DNA of 19,793 nucleotides from positions 1 through 19,793 of the forward strand of contig JAKSKC010000018.1 of the NCBI GenBank assembly GCA_024401945.1, in the 5' to 3' direction. Made by a program: the position numbers and the translations under genes. The notes beneath the pieces are model-generated. The model ran no database searches. It was not told the origin of the DNA and saw nothing but the letters and a program-made list of their open reading frames with translations. Positions 13,729 through 19,793 of this stretch are shown here, piece after piece. Each line of letters begins with the position of its first letter. Position 1 is the stretch's first letter. This DNA is from Bacteroidales bacterium (GTDB lineage Bacteria > Bacteroidota > Bacteroidia > Bacteroidales > UBA932).

Positions 13729-15006
13729 CTATTCGGTGGAATCCTGCTCAGGAACCAGTTCTGAAGGGATTATTGATTCCTGACCTCCCACCATCCTTGC
13801 ACCGGGCTTGATCCGGGCGTTGGAGCGTTTCGGAGCTATCTTGAGTCTTTCAAGCTTGTCTATCTTCTTCATCACGGACTGGTTCGATTCAACCAGCTTC
13901 TTCCTGGATTCGCCGTAGGCATCCCTCGCCTTGTCGAGATGCTCCCCGACACTGACGAACGATTCCATCCAGCCCTTGAGCTGGCTCATAAGCTCCGCCG
14001 CGGTCCTGTAGACCTCGTCGATGTTCTTCTGCTGGTCGTGCTGCCTCCAGCTGACCAGTATCATATTGAGCACGATCATAAGGTTCTGCTGACTGACTAT
14101 CAGCACTTTGGCATCTTTGGCCATCTGCCACAGGGTAGGGCTCTCGTCCAGCATAAGCCGGTACGCGTTCTCCATAGGGATGAACATTATGTTATAGTCC
14201 ACCTTCCTGCGGTCAGGACTTATGTATGAAGCGTAATCCTTGATCTTGAGTTCGTCGACGTGCCTCCGTATGGACTCGACGTGCTCCCTGGCATAGCGGA
14301 GGCGGTCTTCCACTGACTCGGCGTTGCAGTAGTTGACGAATGCGGTCAGACTGACCTTGGAGTCAATTATCACCTGGCTGCCGTCCGGATAGTTCACTAT
14401 GACGTCGGGAATCATTGTCCCGCCGTTCTCGTTCCTTATCTCGTGCCCCTGATTGTCGCGGAGCACGCTCTGCGTATGGAAATGCACGCCTTCCTCAAGC
14501 CCCGAGTTCCTGAGCAGGTCCACGAGCAGCATCTCCCCGAAGTCCCCCTGGATCTTGGAATGCCCGGTGAGGGCGTCGGCAAGGTTCTTCGCCTCGTTCC
14601 CGACAGCCTGTGAGCGTTCCATCATCTCCTTGATGAGAGTCTGGATGGAGGATGCCCTCTCCCCGTCCTTGACCTGGGTCTCGCGGATGGTCCTGTCGAA
14701 CTGCTCGAAGCGCTCCTGCACCGGTTTGAGCAGCTCCGTGATCGATTCGGCGCTCTGCCTGCGGAGTCCGGCGCTGTTCTGCTCGCTCAGCAGGCGGAAG
14801 CTCTCCTCCATCTGCTTGCGCTGTCCTTCGAATACCTTCTCCCTTTCGTCGTTTATGGCCTTGTAGGCCTCCTGCTGCACCTCAAGCCTGCTCTGGAGCG
14901 CGCTCTTCTCCGACGTTACCCTCGCCAGACGCACTGCCAGACATACTATGGCGGATACGGCAATAACGACTGACACCGCGACGATTATGAGAGCGGGAAC
15001 AGACAT
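13729..15006 (-). CDS. rmuC: DNA recombination protein RmuC
   Basis: This 425-aa protein has an N-terminal membrane anchor (about 5-27), then a long coiled coil (about 30-145). The RmuC nuclease-like core (about 150-370) contains GHSKIQGDFGEMLLVDLL, PDVIVNYPDGSQVIIDSKVS and the NIMFIPMENAYRLM segment. The PD-V-x(9-10)-IDSK spacing is the PD-(D/E)XK-like site of the family. RmuC limits DNA inversions and has been linked to phage defence in other bacteria. Its start is 3 bases after the rbfA stop, so it is the third gene of tyrS-rbfA-rmuC. Confidence 0.95.
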   Translation of the reverse strand: MSVPALIIVAVSVVIAVSAIVCLAVRLARVTSEKSALQSRLEVQQEAYKAINDEREKVFEGQRKQMEESFRLLSEQNSAGLRRQSAESITELLKPVQERFEQFDRTIRETQVKDGERASSIQTLIKEMMERSQAVGNEAKNLADALTGHSKIQGDFGEMLLVDLLRNSGLEEGVHFHTQSVLRDNQGHEIRNENGGTMIPDVIVNYPDGSQVIIDSKVSLTAFVNYCNAESVEDRLRYAREHVESIRRHVDELKIKDYASYISPDRRKVDYNIMFIPMENAYRLMLDESPTLWQMAKDAKVLIVSQQNLMIVLNMILVSWRQHDQQKNIDEVYRTAAELMSQLKGWMESFVSVGEHLDKARDAYGESRKKLVESNQSVMKKIDKLERLKIAPKRSNARIKPGARMVGGQESIIPSELVPEQDSTE

Positions 15007-15009
15007 AGG

Positions 15010-15357
15010 CTATTTCTTGAGCAGTTCTTCGATGTGCTGCGCGTAGTCAAGCGTGGTGTCCAGGAGAAAATAGATGTCCGGGACGATCCTCAGCTGGCTG
15101 GCCACCTTGCGGCCGAGTTCCCCGCGATAGATGCGGATGTTTTCATTGAGGATGTTCATCACTTCGGAGGCTTTCTGCGAGGGGAAAATGCTCACGAAAA
15201 CCTTGGCTGAACTGAGATCCGGGCTGACGCGCACCTCACTTACAGTGACCATCGCGCCTCCGAATACAGCCATCCCCTTGCTCCGGATGATCTCGGCAAG
15301 GTCCCTCTGCAGCTCGCGGGCCACCTTGAGCTGTCTTGTGCTGGCCGGTCTGTCCAT
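15010..15357 (-). CDS. rbfA: 30S ribosome-binding factor A
   Basis: This 115-aa protein is of family length. The conserved pattern runs from STRQLKVARELQRDLAEIIR at the N-terminus, through TVSEVRVSPDLSSAKVFVSI, to LGRKVASQLRIVPDIYFLLD with a C-terminal helix. It is a KH-type fold that helps mature the 5' end of 16S rRNA during cold growth and 30S assembly. The start lies 1 base after the tyrS stop and the stop 3 bases before rmuC, so the three genes form a tight operon. Confidence 0.95.
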   Translation of the reverse strand: MDRPASTRQLKVARELQRDLAEIIRSKGMAVFGGAMVTVSEVRVSPDLSSAKVFVSIFPSQKASEVMNILNENIRIYRGELGRKVASQLRIVPDIYFLLDTTLDYAQHIEELLKK

Positions 15358-15358
15358 G

Positions 15359-16648
15359 TTACTTGACCTTTATGATGTAGTAGTCCTTCTTTCCCTTCTG
15401 GGCCAGGATGTATTTGCCGTCGATGATATCCTTCTCACCGAGCTCGTAGCCGATGTCGCTGACCTTGTCCTTGTTGAGGCTGAAGCCGTTGCCCTGTATC
15501 ATCTTGCGGGCTTCGCCCTTGGATGGGAATATCGATGTGTTCACGGCAAGGGCGTCGAGCAGTCCCATCGGGAGGGCGCTCCTGTCGATCTCGAAGGTCG
15601 GAACCCCGTCGAATACGTCGAGGAAGGTCTTCTCGTCGAGCTTCCTGAGGTCCTCGGAGGTGGATTTGCCGAACAGCATGCCGGAAGCGATGACTGCCTT
15701 CTCGTACTCAGCCTCCCCGTGCACCATTATCGTAACCTCCCTGGCCAGGAGCTTCTGCAGTGTGCGGAGTCCCGGGTCGGCCTTGTGGGATTCGATTGCA
15801 TTTTCGATGACCTCCCTTTCGAGCATCGTGAATATCTTGATGTACTTCTCGGCGTCGGCATCGCTCACGTTGAGCCAGAACTGATAGAACTGGTACGGTG
15901 ATGTCCTCTGCGGGTCAAGCCAGATGTTGCCCTTCTCGGTCTTGCCGAACTTGCCTCCGTCAGCCTTGGTGATGAGAGGGCAGGTGAGTGCGTATGCCTC
16001 TCCGCCGCAGCGTCTGCGTATCATCTCCGTTCCGGTGGTGATGCTTCCCCACTGGTCCGCGCCTCCGAGCTGGAGATTCACTCCGTAGTGCTCGTAGAGA
16101 TATACGAAATCGTATCCCTGGAGGAGCTGGTAGGTGAACTCGGTGAAGGACATTCCCTCGCGGCTCTCAGTGCTGAGACGCTTCTTGACGGAGTCCTTGG
16201 CCATCATATAGTTGACGGTTATCATCTTGCCGATGTCCCTGGTGAAATCGATGAAGCTGTAGTCCTTCATCCAGTCATAGTTGTTGACCAGTTCAGCCTT
16301 GTTCGGGGCGTCCGAGTTGAAGTCCAGGAACCTGGAGAGCTGCTCCTTGATGCATTTCACGTTGTGGGCGAGGGTCTCGTTGTCGAGCAGATTGCGTTCC
16401 TGGCTCTTCATCGAAGGGTCGCCTATCATTCCGGTAGCGCCTCCGACCAGTGCGAACGGCTTGTTGCCGCAGGCCTGGAAGTGCTTCAGTATCATTATGC
16501 TGACAAGGTGTCCAATGTGGAGGGAATCACCAGTCGGGTCTATCCCGACGTAGGCTGAGGCGGGACCTTTGCCCAACATTTCCTCCGTTCCCGGCATGAT
16601 GTCGTGGATCATGCCTCTCCATTTCAGCTCTTCAACAAAATTTTTCAT
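15359..16648 (-). CDS. tyrS: Tyrosyl-tRNA synthetase
   Basis: This 429-aa class I synthetase has HIGH at 44-47 ([10 protein letters not shown]), the tyrosine-binding [22 protein letters not shown] region (178-199, given in two parts: [11 protein letters not shown] and [11 protein letters not shown]), and KFGKT at 233-237 as the KMSKS-type loop. The C-terminal S4 RNA-binding domain spans about 360-425. It charges tRNA-Tyr. The first gene of a leftward operon, it is divergent from tpiA and has a -7 box at 16670-16677. Confidence 0.97.
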   Translation of the reverse strand: MKNFVEELKWRGMIHDIMPGTEEMLGKGPASAYVGIDPTGDSLHIGHLVSIMILKHFQACGNKPFALVGGATGMIGDPSMKSQERNLLDNETLAHNVKCIKEQLSRFLDFNSDAPNKAELVNNYDWMKDYSFIDFTRDIGKMITVNYMMAKDSVKKRLSTESREGMSFTEFTYQLLQGYDFVYLYEHYGVNLQLGGADQWGSITTGTEMIRRRCGGEAYALTCPLITKADGGKFGKTEKGNIWLDPQRTSPYQFYQFWLNVSDADAEKYIKIFTMLEREVIENAIESHKADPGLRTLQKLLAREVTIMVHGEAEYEKAVIASGMLFGKSTSEDLRKLDEKTFLDVFDGVPTFEIDRSALPMGLLDALAVNTSIFPSKGEARKMIQGNGFSLNKDKVSDIGYELGEKDIIDGKYILAQKGKKDYYIIKVK

Positions 16649-16669
16649 ATTCCTTATCTTAAAAGCTTA

Positions 16670-16677
16670 CAAATTTA
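16670..16677 (-). promoter_or_regulatory. -7 box for tyrS-rbfA-rmuC
   Basis: The minus strand reads TAAATTTG, an exact TAnnTTTG match, 21 bases before the tyrS ATG. No -33 TTG is found at 19-21 bases. It sits 1 base from the opposite-facing tpiA box. Confidence 0.55.
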
Positions 16678-16678
16678 G

Positions 16679-16686
16679 TAAATTTG
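16679..16686 (+). promoter_or_regulatory. -7 box for tpiA
   Basis: TAAATTTG is an exact TAnnTTTG match that ends 39 bases before the tpiA ATG at 16726. The -33 element is not clear. The box is the same octamer as the tyrS box on the other strand. Confidence 0.6.
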
Positions 16687-16725
16687 CGCTGCAATTCTGT
16701 AATTAACCAAAATAATATATCAATT

Positions 16726-17481
16726 ATGAGAAAGAAAATCGTAGCTGGCAACTGGAAGATGAACACGGTTGTCGGAGAAGGTATGGAACTGGCAAAGGCT
16801 GTCGTTGCAAAGGCAGGTGAAGTTCCTGCAAACGTCGGTCTTATCAGTGCTCCGCCTTTCACCCATCTGTGCGCTGTAAGTGAGATCGCGAAGGGTTCCA
16901 AGGTCGAGGTTTCGGCTCAGAACTGCGCTGACCACACCAAGGGAGCATACACCGGAGAGGTTTCAGTATCAATGCTCAAGGCTGCAGGATGCCAGTGGAC
17001 TATCCTCGGACACTCAGAGCGCCGCCAGTATTACGGTGAGACCGATGAGAAGCTTGTCGAGAAGACAAAGCTCGCCCTCGAGGAAGGTCTCGGAGTCATT
17101 CTCTGCGTAGGCGAGAACCTCGATCAGAGGGAGGCAGGGGAGCACTTCAACGTTTGTGAGGCCCAGATCAAGAACGTCCTTTACAACTTCACCGCTGAAG
17201 ATATGGCAAAAATCATCGTGGCTTACGAGCCTGTATGGGCCATCGGAACGGGAAAGACCGCTACCGCAGAGCAGGCTGAGGAGATCCACGCGCACATCCG
17301 CAAGGTCCTCGCAGACAAGTTCGGAGCCCAGGTGGCTGAAGACACCACCATCCTCTACGGCGGAAGCTGCAAGCCTTCAAATGCCCGTGAGCTCTTCGCT
17401 CAGAAGGACATCGACGGCGGTCTCATCGGAGGCGCAGCCCTCAAGGCAGACGACTTCATCGCTATCGCGCAGTCATATTAG
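16726..17481 (+). CDS. tpiA: Triosephosphate isomerase
   Basis: This 251-aa protein matches the TIM barrel family end to end. VAGNWKMN holds the catalytic Lys11, ILGHSERRQ the catalytic His96, and AYEPVWAIGTG the catalytic Glu168. YGGSCKPSNA and GGLIGGAAL form the phosphate-binding end. It interconverts dihydroxyacetone phosphate and glyceraldehyde-3-phosphate. The ATG at 16726 directly precedes RKKIVAGNWK; an earlier in-frame start at 16684 would overlap the -7 box. The gene stands alone with its own promoter. Its TAG overlaps the convergent lipoprotein gene's stop by 4 bases. Confidence 0.98.
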   Translation: MRKKIVAGNWKMNTVVGEGMELAKAVVAKAGEVPANVGLISAPPFTHLCAVSEIAKGSKVEVSAQNCADHTKGAYTGEVSVSMLKAAGCQWTILGHSERRQYYGETDEKLVEKTKLALEEGLGVILCVGENLDQREAGEHFNVCEAQIKNVLYNFTAEDMAKIIVAYEPVWAIGTGKTATAEQAEEIHAHIRKVLADKFGAQVAEDTTILYGGSCKPSNARELFAQKDIDGGLIGGAALKADDFIAIAQSY

Positions 17482-17885
17482 TACAGCATTCTGACGGAGA
17501 CCTCGATTGATTTGTCGCGGCTCCAGAGCCATATTCTGTCACCCTCCAGCTTCAATGCCGTGAGGGTGATGTTCTTTTCTGTCTTGCTCAGTCCCTTGAC
17601 GGTGGTCCAGCTCACGGTCGCGTCCACGTTCTGCCCCTCGGATGTCGGGATTGCGGACAGGGTGACCGTGTAGCGGCGCGACATATCGTCACTCGCCACG
17701 ACGAATTCCCTTTTCTGCCGGTTGAAGCCGAGCTGGTAACCGTTCGGATTGTAGGTCAGTACCATCTGTCCCGCCACCTTGAGGTGCAGGTCATTGCTTT
17801 TCAGGAATTCCGGGTCATAGTCCGGATGACATCCCTGAAAGACCGCCGCCGCTGCGACAAGCATTATGAGCAAGGCTTTCTTCAT
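17478..17885 (-). CDS. Small predicted lipoprotein downstream of the M6 protease
   Basis: This 135-aa protein starts at the ATG at 17885. Its signal peptide is MKKALLIMLVAAAAVFQGC, with Cys19 as the probable lipidation site (the residues before it are a loose lipobox). The rest is beta-rich, with TVTLSAIPTS, ATVSWTTVKGLSKTEKNI and TALKLEGDRIWLWS strands. It resembles the single Ig/BACON-like domains of Bacteroidales lipoproteins, though I do not recognise a named family. The ATG overlaps the protease stop as ATGA, so the two are translationally linked and may act together at the envelope. A longer frame starting at 18020 runs through the protease gene in another phase and is not believed. Confidence 0.75.
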   Translation of the reverse strand: MKKALLIMLVAAAAVFQGCHPDYDPEFLKSNDLHLKVAGQMVLTYNPNGYQLGFNRQKREFVVASDDMSRRYTVTLSAIPTSEGQNVDATVSWTTVKGLSKTEKNITLTALKLEGDRIWLWSRDKSIEVSVRMLY

Positions 17886-19793
17886 CTTGCCTGAATCTCC
17901 TTTTCCAGAATATATTCCCCTCCTTCCGCGAGGCTGACGTACGCCCTTATGGTGCAGCTCTCGCGTATCGTATAGGTGTAATCCATATTGAGCGACACCG
18001 GAAATCCGTTTACCGTCCATCTTACAGGCAGCCCAGGGGCGTTGTAGACCTTCAGCGGGATGCTGCAGCCCTTCACCGCATATCCTGCGCTGTCCGTCTT
18101 GAGGTCGTTCATATAGATGAAAGGCAGGTTGTTGGGGGAGTATGCCTTGGTCTCAACCTCCTCCATAACGGTGTATCCGTCCTCCGCCACTATGGATATC
18201 CCATATCCTTTATCCGGTTCCAGTCCGTCGAATACAAACGCGAACTCCCCGCTCTCGCAGGGGATGATTTCCTTCCCGACCTGTTTGCCGTCCAGGAAAA
18301 CGGAGCATCTCGTGCTTCCTTCCGATACCCATTTCACGCGGATCTCGTCCTGGAAGGTCTGGATGGAACTTATCTCCGTCCTGTTCCCGCTGACCAGTAT
18401 GTTCGCCGCCCGGTTATCCGCTATCCTGATATCGCTGAGCTGGATTTCTCCTGTCCAGCCGCTCCAGCTCCTGTATGCTCCGGGACTGTAGGGGCTGAAG
18501 GAATTCCACTCCGTCCCGTAGAAAATCCCGGGTATCTCCTCCGGAGAGATAACCTGCGTGACGGGTTTTTTCGGTGGCCTTCCGTCAGCCGCCACAACCG
18601 CCGCGCACTGATGGTGCGGACAGCCGTTCACCTCGTTCAGGGCCCATCGCCGGGCTGCCGTCAGGTTCTTCCTGTGGTAGTCGGACCAGCCGGCGTCGGC
18701 CTCAGACCTGTCAATATGGTAGATAAGCACCCCCTCGCCGGCTATGAAGGCATCCCAGCCTGAAGCCTCGCGGCATTCCACGAGGAAATATTCGTCCTCC
18801 TTGTCCGAATCCAGCCTGAAGAAAAGGCCTGCGCGCTGCACGGGGGAGAGATACTGATATCCTTTTGCGAATTTCTGGGCCTTTCCTATCCCGAGGATTT
18901 CCCTCTCCACGGCGTTGAGGTTCGGCGGAGTCTCACCGTCGTTGTTGGAGCAGCCCCTGTCCATAAGTGAGGTGAACGCCCACATCCCGGCGGAATAGTA
19001 GTAGCGGCTGCCGTAGCCGAAGGTCGTGTCGTACATGTCGTACAGACCCAGGTTGTGTCCGAATTCGTGACAGAATCTGCCTATACCGGCCATCCTGAAC
19101 TCCCCGTCGCCTTTCAGGTTCAGTTCCGAGGTGCAGCTGTAAAGGTCTATGTCCCTGCCGTCAAGGCGGAGAACCATACCCTTGTCGCTGAGCCTTGCCG
19201 TGTGTGACCATACGCAGTGGTCGCCGGCCCCGTCGGCTTCATCCTTGCCGGCATACATAATGAATATATGGTCGTATAAGGAGAAATCAACCTTCTCGTC
19301 CGCCAGCATACAGGCCTCGCATATCATCTCGGCGGCTCCCGAGTCCTGACCCGTCTCATCGTTCTCACCGTAGTATGCCGCCTCCCTTGACAGGGTCACG
19401 GTACTGGTCAGGGTGAAGGTGAAATCGGTGTCCCGGAGGAACTGTTCCAGGAAATAGAGTCTCACGCTCTGCGGGTTGATGTTCAGGAAACGGTTGATGT
19501 CCGCTTCCGTGTATGTGAATTCCACGTCGCTGAACTGTACGGGAATGACTATGGTCCTGTGGAGCTGGTTCCCGGTATCGGATTCCGACGGGCGCATTAT
19601 GCCGTATCTGCGTGAGGAAAGCATCGTCTCGGCCTTCCGGGACAGTTCCGCATAGGGGATGTCCGTCGGGACCGTACACTCCCCGCCGACCCTGGCGGAG
19701 CTTATCCGCTTCGTGCCGTTGCTGTCGTAGCTGCAGTACTTCCACCATCCGTCCAGGTCCTTTCCCACTGGTTTCCCGTCGTCGGTGACAATG
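17882..19793 (-). CDS. M6-family secreted metalloprotease, 5' end beyond the window
   Basis: The reading frame stays open to the right edge (first visible residues IVTDDGKPVGKDLDGWW), so the signal peptide and true start lie outside. 636 residues plus TGA are visible. HRTIVIPVQFSDVEF starts the M6 (immune inhibitor A-like) catalytic domain, and RFCHEFGHNLGLYDMYD holds the zinc site HExxH (codons near 19055-19069) with the Asp that follows in this family. The visible part before it, with a W-x-Y and an RISSARVG segment, matches the N-terminal region of Bacteroidales M6 proteases. After the catalytic domain come beta-rich, FN3-like modules (from about visible residue 480), with no clear sorting-domain signature at the end. 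It probably cleaves extracellular or surface proteins; the substrate is unknown. Its TGA overlaps the lipoprotein ATG. Confidence 0.88.
   Translation of the reverse strand, partial: IVTDDGKPVGKDLDGWWKYCSYDSNGTKRISSARVGGECTVPTDIPYAELSRKAETMLSSRRYGIMRPSESDTGNQLHRTIVIPVQFSDVEFTYTEADINRFLNINPQSVRLYFLEQFLRDTDFTFTLTSTVTLSREAAYYGENDETGQDSGAAEMICEACMLADEKVDFSLYDHIFIMYAGKDEADGAGDHCVWSHTARLSDKGMVLRLDGRDIDLYSCTSELNLKGDGEFRMAGIGRFCHEFGHNLGLYDMYDTTFGYGSRYYYSAGMWAFTSLMDRGCSNNDGETPPNLNAVEREILGIGKAQKFAKGYQYLSPVQRAGLFFRLDSDKEDEYFLVECREASGWDAFIAGEGVLIYHIDRSEADAGWSDYHRKNLTAARRWALNEVNGCPHHQCAAVVAADGRPPKKPVTQVISPEEIPGIFYGTEWNSFSPYSPGAYRSWSGWTGEIQLSDIRIADNRAANILVSGNRTEISSIQTFQDEIRVKWVSEGSTRCSVFLDGKQVGKEIIPCESGEFAFVFDGLEPDKGYGISIVAEDGYTVMEEVETKAYSPNNLPFIYMNDLKTDSAGYAVKGCSIPLKVYNAPGLPVRWTVNGFPVSLNMDYTYTIRESCTIRAYVSLAEGGEYILEKEIQAR

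Noticed and set aside
17886..18020. A 45-residue upstream extension of the small lipoprotein
   Set aside because: It lies in the protease gene in a different frame and would hide the signal peptide.

Overview
The window looks like a chromosomal segment of a fairly GC-rich Bacteroidota bacterium, probably Bacteroidales. Several things point there: TAnnTTTG-type -7 boxes upstream of many genes with little sign of Shine-Dalgarno sites, a lipoprotein with a fimbrillin-like N-terminus, a small acidic-tailed peptide gene coupled to that lipoprotein, an M6 metalloprotease, and the family relationships of the housekeeping genes. I cannot name the genus from this sequence alone.

Layout. Bases 1-101 hold the 3' end of a gene whose tail resembles Rpn/PD-(D/E)XK nuclease-transposase proteins. 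About 1 kb without a convincing gene follows (102-1141). It carries an 18-bp imperfect repeat, four alternating copies of the octamer TAACTTGA that can form two mutually exclusive hairpins, a GC-rich imperfect hairpin, and a 21-unit tandem array of a 13-bp sequence. Next is a leftward block of envelope or secreted functions (1142-6079): a clan GH-A/GH50-like glycosidase, a 41-aa peptide, a fimbrillin/FN3/tyrosine-phosphatase lipoprotein, and a CE1/PHB-depolymerase-like esterase. A tRNA-Gln(UUG) gene with its terminator separates this block from a rightward MINPP-like histidine phosphatase gene and a leftward tadA.

From 8145 to 12259 a compact rightward run carries polA, an ECF-type sigma factor gene, rsmG and rpmH. 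The first three overlap end to start, and rpmH has its own promoter inside the rsmG tail. A strong terminator follows, then a promoter and a LolC/E-type ABC permease gene. Converging on it is the leftward operon tyrS-rbfA-rmuC. tpiA diverges from tyrS, with opposing -7 boxes one base apart. At the right edge a leftward pair encodes an M6-family secreted metalloprotease (5' end outside the window) and a small lipoprotein, coupled by an ATGA overlap; the lipoprotein gene overlaps the end of tpiA tail to tail.

The housekeeping genes (translation: tRNA-Gln, tadA, rsmG, rpmH, rbfA, tyrS; replication and repair: polA, rmuC; glycolysis: tpiA) are ordinary in content. The least ordinary parts are the repeat-rich 1 kb at the left, the domain fusion in the phosphatase lipoprotein, and a DNA polymerase I whose proofreading domain seems to have lost its catalytic acids next to a low-complexity linker.
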